The translations under genes were made by a program, and so were the position numbers. A DNA stretch of 8,972 bases, from contig CAYUIK010000010.1 of the NCBI GenBank assembly GCA_964444805.1, forward strand, positions 1 through 8,972. Direction: 5' to 3'. Positions within the stretch are counted from its first letter, which is position 1. Each line of letters starts with the position of its first letter. Of the stretch, positions 1 to 7,087 are shown in pieces. This stretch comes from RECG01 sp964444805. Its GTDB lineage: Bacteria > Bacillota_I > Bacilli_A > Acholeplasmatales > Acholeplasmataceae. Under the pieces are notes generated by a model that was not told where the DNA came from, searched no databases, and was given only the letters and a program-made list of their open reading frames with translations.

Positions 1-33
1 TTTTTTAACGTATATTTCTCCGTGTTTAATCAT
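1..33 (-). CDS. Possible start of a downstream gene, cut by the window edge
   Basis: Nineteen to twenty bases downstream of the permease stop, an ATG (complement of 31-33) opens a frame that stays open to the left edge and reads MIKHGEIYVKK. Only 11 codons are visible, so the family cannot be named. The upstream GGA (in GTTGGATTTG) is only a weak ribosome binding site. No terminator separates it from the permease, so it could be a fourth gene of the TetR-ABC operon. The open frame is short enough to be chance. Confidence 0.25.
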   Translation of the reverse strand, partial: MIKHGEIYVKK

Positions 34-51
34 GACAAATCCAACTTTCTC

Positions 52-2385
52 TTATGTGACGCCTTGATAGATCTTAAGAGCATCCGCCAAGGACATGTTC
101 ACAATCTTTTTGTAGGTAATCGGAACGGCGACCAAAAAGATCAAGATCGATCCGACAAAGGATAGCAGGATGATTCCCAAGGACAAGGCCATCGGGAAGA
201 TCATGCCGTACTGGGTCGCCATGTACCAGGTCATCGCCTTCATGGTAAGAAGGGCGAGCGGTAGACTCAAGATGTATATGAGTGCGACATAGACCATGTA
301 GCTATTGACGAAGATGCCTTTGACCTCGGTATCGTCATAGCCGATGACCTTGAAGAGACTGATGTCGTAACTGTAGTGTTCGATCGACAAGACGATGATC
401 AAGACGAGGACGACGATGCCGATGGCCATCGCCGAGACCGTCATGACTGCCGACATATAGACCATGAGATTGGACATATCCCGCGACTGATCGACCAAGT
501 CATCAACGTTGATGACGGTCACGAAGTCACCGGTTGGTTCTTCTCTTGTATATAGAACGTTGGCGAGATCTTCGGTCGTGCCGAAGGAAAGTTCATCGGA
601 TAGTCGCGCTCGGCCTATATAGACTTTGGATGCTCCGAGTTCATCCTGAACTCCGAGCACGACCTTCTCGATGGCGAGATTGCCGTAGGAAAGGGTCATC
701 TGTTCACCCTTCTTGATGCCCGTTTCCATGGCGATGCTCCTCGTAATGATGACGCCGTCTGAAGAGAGTCGATCCGTGATTTCCTTGTTGTTTTCAAAGA
801 GTGGGTGAAGCGTACTCTCGGGATCGATCCCGACGAGTGTCACGCTCTTGTCTCCTTGCATGACGTGATGGATCTCCAGGACGCGTTCATGGGAAACGTC
901 CGTCGAACAATCCGTGTAGGACTCGCAATAAGCAACATATGTGACGTCGATCGAATCGTAATAGTCCTTGAACATTCGGTCGAAAATGTTCGTCATCGAT
1001 AGGGCGATCAAAATGAGATAGATCGCCGTGAAGACGCCTAGAACGAACACGACAAAGCGGCTCTTGTGTCGCCAGATATAGGCATGGCGGATGCGTTTCA
1101 AGAGCGGTAAGCGCTTAAATATCCTTGGCATCTTCGAAACGTTTTCAAAACCGCGGTCGATCGGTGGACGCATGAGGTCGACCGGGTGCTCTTTAAGAAG
1201 ACGCATGACGACGATATACCCGAGTATAAGCAAAAAGATCAAAGGAATGCCGATGCTCTGAAAGAAAATCGCCAGCGATGGTTTAACGGAATCGCTCGGC
1301 AAGAGATAGATCCCGGCAAAAAGATCTTTGAGTGGCGTAGCCAGATAAAGACCGATGGCATACCCGATTAAAAGACCCGGAAGCGAAAGAATCATCACGA
1401 ATAGGAGATATGGAAAAGCGATCGCCTTTTTCGTGTATCCGAGCGCCTTTAAAATACCGATGGCCCCTCTTTGTTCAAAGAGCATGCGTGAAACCATGAT
1501 CGCGACGATTAGAACCGCGATCGACGCGATGACGAGGCTAAGGATTAAACCGATCGCTTCGGAGCCGGCGATCTCATCGTAGATCGCCCCACTCCGAATC
1601 GTCGAGGACGTCAAAGCCGTGTTCATGACGAAGGGAAGGTCATGATCTAGAAAGTCCTTTTGTGTCATATCTTCACCGGTGAAAACACCGGCGAGCGTCA
1701 CACCGAGTTCCTCGGGCAACATCGAAAAGGCCGGATCGGCGAGGAGGGCGAGCGTTCGCGTCTCGTTGTTGATGATAAATTCGTTTCCAAAGAGCGCGAG
1801 CGTGTAATCGGGAAAAAGAACGAACCCGGTAATCTCATAACTCATATCATGGAAGGTGATGCTTCCGCCGAGTTCGAGACCGTTGGCTTTAGCATAGACT
1901 TTCGTAAGGGCGATCTCATCATCGGTTACGGGCTTTCTTCCTTCCATGACATAAGTCCTGTTGATCGCATCCATGTCTTTTATAATACGCATGAAGTGCT
2001 GGGCGCCACCCAGATCGTAATAGAGATCTTTGTGCAGTCTCGCTTCGAGCATCGTCTTTTCAAAGGTATCTTGATAGGCATCGATCCGGTTTTCGATGAG
2101 CGCGTCAAAGACGCTCTCATCGTGATGATAGAGTTCGGAAAGCGATACCGCATCGCCGATCGCTAAAGAGCTTTCCCGATCGAAAGGCATGATCTGTTCG
2201 AACATGACGACGTTGAAGTCTTCCTGATTATAGGCTTCGAAATACGCTTCACTCGGGTCTTTGAGTGCGCGAATCGAGTAACTAATGACGACAAAGATAA
2301 ACGCACTCATGATCATGATGAAGGAGAGGAGCGCGACTTGAAAGCCTCGTCTGAAAAAATGTCTAAAAACGCTCTTATAAAGCAT
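52..2385 (-). CDS. FtsX-type ABC transporter permease, two-domain (777 aa)
   Basis: Membrane permease of an ABC exporter of the MacB/FtsX type, probably moving a peptide, lipid or drug outward or responding to one; the substrate is not predictable. Hydrophobic segments lie at about 16-38, 278-300, 323-349, 371-395, 443-465, 643-667, 693-715 and 733-757. This gives two FtsX halves, each with one lead helix, a large extracellular domain (about 40-275 and 470-640) and three helices. The cytoplasmic loop motif that contacts the ATPase occurs twice: GAIGILKALGYTKKAI near 307-322 and SLFKVIGYDDTEV near 676-688. The only two cysteines, C487 and C493, both sit in the second external domain and could form a disulfide. 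The start is supported by GGAG six bases before the ATG. It lies 2 bp after the ATPase stop, so the two are co-translated. The double-FtsX layout and its partner ATPase make this assignment firm at family level. Confidence 0.9.
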   Translation of the reverse strand: MLYKSVFRHFFRRGFQVALLSFIMIMSAFIFVVISYSIRALKDPSEAYFEAYNQEDFNVVMFEQIMPFDRESSLAIGDAVSLSELYHHDESVFDALIENRIDAYQDTFEKTMLEARLHKDLYYDLGGAQHFMRIIKDMDAINRTYVMEGRKPVTDDEIALTKVYAKANGLELGGSITFHDMSYEITGFVLFPDYTLALFGNEFIINNETRTLALLADPAFSMLPEELGVTLAGVFTGEDMTQKDFLDHDLPFVMNTALTSSTIRSGAIYDEIAGSEAIGLILSLVIASIAVLIVAIMVSRMLFEQRGAIGILKALGYTKKAIAFPYLLFVMILSLPGLLIGYAIGLYLATPLKDLFAGIYLLPSDSVKPSLAIFFQSIGIPLIFLLILGYIVVMRLLKEHPVDLMRPPIDRGFENVSKMPRIFKRLPLLKRIRHAYIWRHKSRFVVFVLGVFTAIYLILIALSMTNIFDRMFKDYYDSIDVTYVAYCESYTDCSTDVSHERVLEIHHVMQGDKSVTLVGIDPESTLHPLFENNKEITDRLSSDGVIITRSIAMETGIKKGEQMTLSYGNLAIEKVVLGVQDELGASKVYIGRARLSDELSFGTTEDLANVLYTREEPTGDFVTVINVDDLVDQSRDMSNLMVYMSAVMTVSAMAIGIVVLVLIIVLSIEHYSYDISLFKVIGYDDTEVKGIFVNSYMVYVALIYILSLPLALLTMKAMTWYMATQYGMIFPMALSLGIILLSFVGSILIFLVAVPITYKKIVNMSLADALKIYQGVT

Positions 2386-2387
2386 GA

Positions 2388-3086
2388 TCAGCTCCAGGTG
2401 ATGCTCGAAGCATCGACTTGATTTTGGTTTGCGTGAATGCCTGTGACTTGACCGGAATTCATTTTGATCGTGCGATGGGCGAGATTCGATATCGCGGGAT
2501 TATGGGTAATGAGGATAATCGTGGTTTTATAGGTTCGATTGAGTTTTTGTAGGAGGGAAAGAATCTTTTTTCCGGTCTCTTCGTCGAGTGCGCCTGTCGG
2601 TTCGTCACAAAATAGGATCAAAGGCTCCTTGATGAGCGCACGCGCGATCGAGACGCGTTGTTGTTCCCCACCGGAAAGCTGGTGCGGGTATTTGTCTTTA
2701 TGGTCTTCGAGGCCGACGTCTTTGAGCATGTCCTCGATCGCGATGTTCTTGTTGCCGAGGTGGTGTCCTAAAGCGACGTTTTCATATACGGTGAGCGTGG
2801 ATAGCAGGTTGTACTGTTGAAAGATGAATCCCATGTTCACCCTTCTAAAGGACGTCAGCTCTTTTTGGTCCATCCTTGATATGACCGAATCCTTGACATG
2901 GATCTCACCTTCTGTGGGCGTATCGAGTCCGCTCATCACATTGAGCATCGTGGACTTACCACTCCCGGAAGGTCCAAGAACAACGATGAATTCGCCCCTT
3001 TGAATCGCAAGAGACACGCCCTTTAAAGCGTGCGTCTCGACCTCTCCATTCGTATAGACCTTTGATACGTCTTTGATTTCAATCAT
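2388..3086 (-). CDS. ABC transporter ATP-binding protein, MacB/LolD-like (232 aa)
   Basis: Cytoplasmic ATPase that should power the adjacent FtsX-type permease. All the core motifs are intact: Walker A GPSGSGKS at 38-45, Q-loop at about Q90-Q91 (FIFQQYNLL), signature LSGGEQQR at 137-144, Walker B with catalytic glutamate LILFCDEP at 156-163 (E162), D-loop around D168 and switch histidine H195 (ILITHN). Length is usual for the MacB/LolD/YknY-type subfamily, and the FQQYNLL and DEPTGALD wording is typical of it. The start ATG lies inside the end of the TetR gene (8-bp overlap), with AGAGG about nine bases upstream inside the TetR reading frame. Its tail (from about residue 215) is a short polar extension after the ATPase fold. 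It belongs to a three-gene unit with the repressor upstream and the permease 2 bp downstream. Confidence 0.95.
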   Translation of the reverse strand: MIEIKDVSKVYTNGEVETHALKGVSLAIQRGEFIVVLGPSGSGKSTMLNVMSGLDTPTEGEIHVKDSVISRMDQKELTSFRRVNMGFIFQQYNLLSTLTVYENVALGHHLGNKNIAIEDMLKDVGLEDHKDKYPHQLSGGEQQRVSIARALIKEPLILFCDEPTGALDEETGKKILSLLQKLNRTYKTTIILITHNPAISNLAHRTIKMNSGQVTGIHANQNQVDASSITWS

Positions 3087-3696
3087 GACGCAATACCTCT
3101 TTTAAATAGGGCCGGATGAGTTCTCTGAGTCGCGGTGTCATATCTTCTTTGAATGTCTTGAAATCGGCATCCGCTTCATAGACTTGAATGATGAAGCGCA
3201 TCACAGCAACACCATAGATCATTTCCGCGAGATCGTTTGACGTGATCGTGCTTTGTTCGAAGTCACCGAAGTGATCGAGCTTTTCTTTGATCTTTTCCAT
3301 GTAATCGAAATCCAGTTTCGCGAGACGATGAAAGAGTTGGGGTCTTTTTTTGGCGAGTTTCATCGATGAAATCAAAATATCCAGCAGAAACGATCGAGGA
3401 ATTCGACTCATCTTTCGAAAGGGATCGAGAGCGATCTCGATGATCTGATCGAGCGGTTGTGGCATATGTTCGATCATGTGTTCGTCTTCGTATTGGGCCA
3501 TGTGTTCGAACACGGCGATCAACAGATCGTCTTTGGTAGGAAAGTAGTTGAAGACCGTTCCTTCGGCGATCTTGCACGCTTTGGCGATCGCTTTGGTCGT
3601 TGTCTTTTGAAAGCCCTTCTCTTGAAAAAGAGCCGTGGCTTCCTTTAAGATGTTCTGTTTCGTTTCGACTTTGAGTTCTTCGGTTATTCTTGACAT
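3079..3696 (-). CDS. TetR/AcrR-family transcriptional repressor (205 aa)
   Basis: DNA-binding repressor, first gene of the ABC efflux operon. The N-terminal domain (about 10-60) is classic TetR: the helix-turn-helix runs about 33-52 (TTKAIAKACKIAEGTVFNYF), followed by PTKDDLL at the start of helix 4. The C-terminal part is all-helical and variable, as expected for the ligand-binding and dimer domain; the ligand is unknown. Start choice is secure because AAGGAGGG (complement of 3701-3708) sits just ahead of the ATG. An 18-bp perfect palindrome lies immediately upstream across the -10 region, so autorepression that also controls the ATPase and permease is the natural reading (inference). The last 8 bp overlap the ATPase start. 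By analogy with TetR-ABC pairs, the transported compound or a related signal would release repression. Confidence 0.92.
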   Translation of the reverse strand: MSRITEELKVETKQNILKEATALFQEKGFQKTTTKAIAKACKIAEGTVFNYFPTKDDLLIAVFEHMAQYEDEHMIEHMPQPLDQIIEIALDPFRKMSRIPRSFLLDILISSMKLAKKRPQLFHRLAKLDFDYMEKIKEKLDHFGDFEQSTITSNDLAEMIYGVAVMRFIIQVYEADADFKTFKEDMTPRLRELIRPYLKEVLRHD

Positions 3697-3708
3697 GTCG
3701 CCCTCCTT

Positions 3709-3726
3709 ATATGAGTATACTCATAT
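3709..3726. promoter_or_regulatory. Probable TetR operator (perfect 18-bp palindrome)
   Basis: ATATGAGTA followed by TACTCATAT is a perfect inverted repeat centred between 3717 and 3718. It covers the expected transcription start of the tetR promoter, overlaps the -10 hexamer by two bases and ends next to the ribosome binding site. Size, symmetry and position fit a TetR-dimer operator for autorepression. Confidence 0.8.
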
Positions 3727-3754
3727 TATATGATACGCATAGGCGTCATGTCAA
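3725..3754 (-). promoter_or_regulatory. Sigma-A-type promoter of the TetR-ABC operon
   Basis: On the minus strand there is an exact TTGACA (complement of 3749-3754) and an exact TATAAT (complement of 3725-3730) separated by 18 bp. Transcription would start near 3718, about 20 bases ahead of the tetR ATG, inside the palindromic operator. Confidence 0.82.
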
Positions 3755-3795
3755 GGGAAATCATATGATCTTTTTAACAATTTTCCTAAAAAGGG

Positions 3796-3824
3796 TTGAC
3801 AAGCAATACTATGCTATGTATAAT
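3796..3824 (+). promoter_or_regulatory. Consensus sigma-A-type promoter of the PadR operon
   Basis: Exact TTGACA at 3796-3801 and exact TATAAT at 3819-3824 with the ideal 17-bp spacer. The predicted start point is near 3831, leaving a leader of about 25 bases to the chosen padR-type ATG at 3857. Such a strong promoter normally implies tight repression, consistent with the dyad over its -10 box. Confidence 0.85.
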
Positions 3825-3843
3825 AATGCACATAAAGCAGTAT
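3806..3843. promoter_or_regulatory. Possible PadR operator: two-part dyad over the -10 box
   Basis: Two pairs of arms share one centre (between 3824 and 3825): outer ATACT (3806-3810) with AGTAT (3839-3843), and inner TATGT (3815-3819) with ACATA (3830-3834). The inner pair contains ATGT and ACAT, the half-sites typical of PadR-family operators, though here separated by 10 bases rather than the 8 I recall as usual. The dyad wraps the -10 hexamer and start point, a position suited to autorepression by the first gene product. Confidence 0.55.
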
Positions 3844-3856
3844 GAGGGTGATCGTT

Positions 3857-4159
3857 ATGAAAGCACAGCTTAAAAAAGGAGTCATTGAAATCTTCGTCCT
3901 TGCCTTACTCTCGAAGGGGGACTCCTATGGCTATAAAATCGTTTCGGATTTAAGCAACTATACCGATATGACCGAATCGACGCTCTATCCGATTTTAAGG
4001 CGACTCGAAAAGGCGGAAGCCCTCAAGACCTATAATGAGGTGATCGCGGGGCGAAACCGCAAGTACTACACGATTACGCCACAAGGACGAAAACAGATCG
4101 ATCACTTCATCCAGGAGTGGCAGGATATCAAGAATGTCTACGACATTTTGACAAAATGA
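3857..4159 (+). CDS. PadR-family winged-helix regulator (100 aa)
   Basis: Small PadR-type transcription factor, probably repressing its own operon. The body is the whole winged-helix domain: GVIEIFVLALLSKGDSYGYKI opens the first helices at about 8-28, TESTLYPILRRLEKAEAL is the recognition helix region at about 39-56, and NRKYYTITPQGRKQI forms the wing and start of the last helix at about 67-81. I place the start at 3857, not at the in-frame ATG at 3842. AGGGTGAT (3845-3852) lies correctly ahead of 3857, whereas nothing like a ribosome site precedes 3842, which is only about 11 bases into the predicted transcript and overlaps the operator-like dyad. It is followed after 9 bp by a HAAS/DUF1700-like gene, the usual partner of this regulator type in Bacillota; such sets are tied to envelope or antibiotic stress in some species, but the signal here is unknown. 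Confidence 0.9.
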   Translation: MKAQLKKGVIEIFVLALLSKGDSYGYKIVSDLSNYTDMTESTLYPILRRLEKAEALKTYNEVIAGRNRKYYTITPQGRKQIDHFIQEWQDIKNVYDILTK

Positions 4160-4168
4160 GGGATAACA

Positions 4169-4732
4169 ATGAAAACATGGTTGGAAACACTTAGAAAAGA
4201 ACTCTCGCGCTCGTTCTATGCCGACGAAGTCGACAAGATCGTGAGTTACTATGAAGAGATGATCAACGATCGTCTCGATCACGGTGAAACACTTTCGCAT
4301 ATTTTAGAATCCTATGACATCAAGACGATCGTGCGTCAGATGACGCCCGAAGTCCTTGCGAAACGAAGCGATGATTCGTTTTCAAACATTATGAAGAGCG
4401 CGAAACTGTTATTGATCGCGTTACTCACGACACCTCTTTGGATTCCTTTGGGTGTGATCTATCTGGTCAGCTTCATCGTGGTCATCACGTTGGGGTTCGT
4501 CGCGATCGTGGTTGGGTTTTCATCGCTTGTTGGCGTCTTTGGATTTATATTTGAACTCTTAACGGGCGAACTCGCGCTCGCAGAGACGCTCGTTATGATC
4601 GGATTGGGTTTGATAACGACCGTAATCGTCCTCTTGGTCGCCCTTGGCTTGATCACGGTCGTTTCGATGGTTACGAAAAAGATGGTTTACTATACGAGCT
4701 TGATCGCTCAAAAGATTGGAGAAAAAAGATGA
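4169..4732 (+). CDS. HAAS/DUF1700-like membrane protein (187 aa)
   Basis: Membrane protein of the DUF1700 type with an N-terminal HAAS-like helical domain. Residues 1-65 are a cytoplasmic helical region: a helix ending in ...VDKIVSYYEEMINDRLDHG (21-39), then a short helix pair with SHILESYD, the pattern of this family. Strongly hydrophobic stretches at about 79-128 (two crossings) and 139-168 give three or so membrane segments, and the tail is basic and probably cytoplasmic. Family members are generally encoded next to PadR regulators and are thought to act in signalling with them; the biochemical role is not established. GAGGG overlapping the upstream stop provides the ribosome site for the ATG at 4169. 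The last four bases (ATGA) overlap the next gene, so translation of the two is coupled. Confidence 0.8.
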   Translation: MKTWLETLRKELSRSFYADEVDKIVSYYEEMINDRLDHGETLSHILESYDIKTIVRQMTPEVLAKRSDDSFSNIMKSAKLLLIALLTTPLWIPLGVIYLVSFIVVITLGFVAIVVGFSSLVGVFGFIFELLTGELALAETLVMIGLGLITTVIVLLVALGLITVVSMVTKKMVYYTSLIAQKIGEKR

Positions 4733-5682
4733 AACGCATACTAAGGATATTGTTTTTGGTTTTCGGTTTAGGCATGCTATTGATCGTTGTCGGTATCGTT
4801 ACCGGAGCGTCGTTTACACCGATTTTCGGGTTTTTCAATGAGGATGACAAATATGGTGACCTCATGACCTATGAGGTCACGGATTACGTGGATACGATTA
4901 GGATCGACACGTCGGTACGCGACCTGTCCGTCGTTTTGACGGATGATGAAGATCTTTATATGACCTATTACGAGCATGAGGATGACACGTGGGTCATCGA
5001 TGAAGAGGATGGCGTGTTATTGGTTGAACAAGATCGGAAAGTCCGGTTTCGACTCTTTAATTTCGGATTTTCTTCGAGTGAGTTCCGCGAACTCACGGTT
5101 TATTTACCCCGAGATGGCGATTATGCACTCGACTTTCGCACACAGGTAGGGAAGATCGACCTCGCGTTCGCCGAAGTCGAAGCGTTTGAAAGCGTCAGGA
5201 TTCAATCGAGTACGGGCAATATAACTTTGAAGAACCTCGATGTCGCAGCCGACTTCGAAGTGAAAACACAAACGGGCAGCATGGATCTGGACAAAATCAC
5301 GTGTCAAGATCTCGAGGCGATGGTCTCAACCGGCAAAATGACCCTTGAAAACATCGCGGCAAACGCTTTGGATCTAACCAATAGTACCGGAAAAATCCAG
5401 GTGAGCGATAGCGTGATTGCCAATGACGTAAACGCACAGAATTCCATGGGAGATATTGTCATGACGCGCGTCACCGCTTCGGCGTTCGACCTTGAGTCAA
5501 GCACGGGAAGTATCGAGGTTATCTTGGACTCGGCGCTTTCGATCGAGTTCGACTTAAGGACGACTCTTGGTGAGGTCGAGGTGTTCGGTCAGGATCAAGG
5601 ACAAAAACACGTGACAAACACGGGAGATATCATCCTTAAAGCATCCGTTTCAACGGGTAGCATTAAGATCAAGGCCGCTTGA
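4729..5682 (+). CDS. Membrane-anchored DUF4097-type beta-repeat protein (317 aa)
   Basis: Predicted surface protein held by one N-terminal membrane segment (about residues 5-27, preceded by K and R residues) with the remainder outside the cell. From about 135 on it is made of roughly 20-residue repeats marked by a G between a small/polar residue and a beta-strand: TQVGKIDL, SSTGNITL, TQTGSMDL, VSTGKMTL, NSTGKIQV, NSMGDIVM, SSTGSIEV, TTLGEVEV and VSTGSIKI. Such spacing predicts a beta-solenoid, as in the DUF4097/LiaG-like family. No LPxTG motif or catalytic residues are visible. Residues 45-130 are a more acidic beta-rich part. It overlaps the HAAS-like gene by ATGA, with GGAGA a few bases upstream as ribosome site, and is last in the PadR operon. 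Likely role is sensing or protecting the envelope (inference from the operon type only). Confidence 0.82.
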   Translation: MKRILRILFLVFGLGMLLIVVGIVTGASFTPIFGFFNEDDKYGDLMTYEVTDYVDTIRIDTSVRDLSVVLTDDEDLYMTYYEHEDDTWVIDEEDGVLLVEQDRKVRFRLFNFGFSSSEFRELTVYLPRDGDYALDFRTQVGKIDLAFAEVEAFESVRIQSSTGNITLKNLDVAADFEVKTQTGSMDLDKITCQDLEAMVSTGKMTLENIAANALDLTNSTGKIQVSDSVIANDVNAQNSMGDIVMTRVTASAFDLESSTGSIEVILDSALSIEFDLRTTLGEVEVFGQDQGQKHVTNTGDIILKASVSTGSIKIKAA

Positions 5683-5717
5683 TTAATGGACGATGCGGCC
5701 AATCGGTCTAAAACAGT

Positions 5718-5770
5718 AAAACCCGGTATGGCCTGCCATCAACGTGATGGCATGCTTTCCGGGTTTTCTT
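5718..5770. terminator. Strong intrinsic terminator between convergent genes, probably bidirectional
   Basis: A 9-bp outer stem, AAAACCCGG (5718-5726) with CCGGGTTTT (5759-5767), encloses a perfect 8-bp inner stem, TGCCATCA (5734-5741) with TGATGGCA (5745-5752), around an ACG loop. On the plus strand it ends in TTTTCTTTT, terminating the PadR operon 36 bp after its last stop. On the minus strand the same hairpin leads into TTTTACTGTTTT, so it can also stop transcripts of the oxidoreductase gene ending at 5824. Confidence 0.85.
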
Positions 5771-5823
5771 TTGGGCTCGAACAAGGACGAGAAATGACTC
5801 ATATAAAAGACTTAGATCCCTTT

Positions 5824-6852
5824 TTATGGCTTGATCAAAGGTTTTACGTGCGTTCCGAAGTATCCGATCGACCGCATGACGAGATCGTGATCCATCGGAC
5901 CGATCGGCATATGAAGGGTGAAACGATCGATGTCCATGGCAGCAACGATCATGTTGATCTTTTTCGCGACATATTCGGGATTACCGACATAAAGTGCGCC
6001 TTCCATGCTTAGGGCGTGCTCATAGGTCGCTCTCGTGTATGACCCCCAGCCCCGTTCAAGGCCGATCTTACTCATTGCGAGTTCGATTGAAGGGAAATAG
6101 GTCTCGATCGCTCGATTGTGATCGAGATCGATATAACCATGGGAATGGACGCTTACAAAGGCGTCACGGATGTCGTGTCCGTATCGCACGAATTCCTTTC
6201 GGTAGAGATCGACGAGCGGTTTAAAGCGTATGGGTTCCCCGCCGATAATAGCAAGAAATAAAGGAAGACCAAAGCGCGCCGCGCGTCTAACGGATTCCAC
6301 CGTTCCACCAACGGCGACACTGATCGTTAAAGTGTCATCGGTACGGGGATAGATCCCGATTCGATCGAATGAAGGACGATGTTTCCCTTGATGTGAGACG
6401 ATCTCGTGATCCCTGATTTTTACTAGGAGGTCGAGTTTCTCTTCAAAGAGATCGTCATAGTCCTTTAAGTCATAACCAAAAAGCGGAAATGATTCAATGA
6501 ATGAACCCCTGCCCGCCATGATCTCAACGCGACCTTTCGCGATCGCATTGATCGTTGAGAATTGTTGATAGATCCGAACCGGATCATCACTTGACAATAC
6601 CGTAACGGCACTCCCGAGTTTAATCGTTTTCGTTAAGGGGGCCGCCGCAGCAAGAATGATCTGTGGTGATGAGACCGCGAAGTCCTCGCGGTGGTGTTCG
6701 CCAACGCCGAAATAGTCGAGTCCGACCTTTTCGGCGTGCACGATCTCTTCTAGGACTTGATTGATTCGTTTCTCATAAGTGACTTTCGTTTTCGTAATCG
6801 GATCCGTCATGACTTCAGCAAAGGTTGTGATACCGAGTTCAATTCTTTTCAT
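5824..6852 (-). CDS. LLM-class (luciferase-like) flavin-dependent oxidoreductase (342 aa)
   Basis: Predicted cytoplasmic TIM-barrel enzyme of the bacterial-luciferase-like superfamily, using FMN or F420; FMN is the likelier in this type of organism. The N-terminus MKRIELGITTF is the first barrel strand. GVGEHHREDFAVSSP at 49-63 and the strand IKLGSAVTVLSSDDPVR at 77-93 are hallmark segments, and GRVEIMAGRGSF (107-118) followed by FPLFGYDL (122-129) is the flavin-phosphate region. The pattern recalls the subgroup of the structurally solved Agrobacterium protein 2I7G (from memory). The substrate is unknown. I start at 6852 because GGTGAT (complement of 6856-6861) is correctly placed there and the barrel begins at that methionine; a 44-residue upstream extension of the frame has no family-like sequence and lacks support. 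It stands alone, convergent to the PadR operon and sharing its terminator, with no obvious promoter in the 235 bp above. Confidence 0.88.
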   Translation of the reverse strand: MKRIELGITTFAEVMTDPITKTKVTYEKRINQVLEEIVHAEKVGLDYFGVGEHHREDFAVSSPQIILAAAAPLTKTIKLGSAVTVLSSDDPVRIYQQFSTINAIAKGRVEIMAGRGSFIESFPLFGYDLKDYDDLFEEKLDLLVKIRDHEIVSHQGKHRPSFDRIGIYPRTDDTLTISVAVGGTVESVRRAARFGLPLFLAIIGGEPIRFKPLVDLYRKEFVRYGHDIRDAFVSVHSHGYIDLDHNRAIETYFPSIELAMSKIGLERGWGSYTRATYEHALSMEGALYVGNPEYVAKKINMIVAAMDIDRFTLHMPIGPMDHDLVMRSIGYFGTHVKPLIKP

Positions 6853-7087
6853 ATGATCACCATGTCTATAATAAAAGGCGAAGGGGGAAAAGGTGGAGGA
6901 TTTGCTTATGTCCAACGGATAGAACGTGTGATAGAGACAGCGTGGGTAGAACAAGGCTGTTATCTCGATGTTCTTGATAATCAATCATTCGTCATAATTA
7001 TGGATATATGTGTTCTAAGTGTATTGATTCACCAAGGATTGGATCGCATTACAAATACACGTAGGGTTAAGGCGAAAAACCCAAGTA

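Noticed and set aside
1660..2166. 168-codon plus-strand open frame opposite the permease
   Set aside because: Antisense to a well-supported gene, with no ribosome site or family resemblance; caused by the codon bias of the minus-strand gene.
3842..3856. Five-residue longer start for the PadR-type gene
   Set aside because: No ribosome site precedes 3842, and it lies only about 11 bases after the predicted transcription start; 3857 has AGGGTGAT at the right distance.
6853..6984. 44-residue N-terminal extension of the LLM oxidoreductase frame
   Set aside because: No ribosome site ahead of the upstream ATG and no family-like sequence; the barrel starts at MKRIELGI, which has a well-placed GGTGAT.
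6853..7087. Search for a promoter, RNA gene or terminator in the gap between the HNH and oxidoreductase genes
   Set aside because: The TATTAT-like box at 6868-6873 is too close to the ribosome site and has no -35 partner; no stable hairpin with a T-run is evident.
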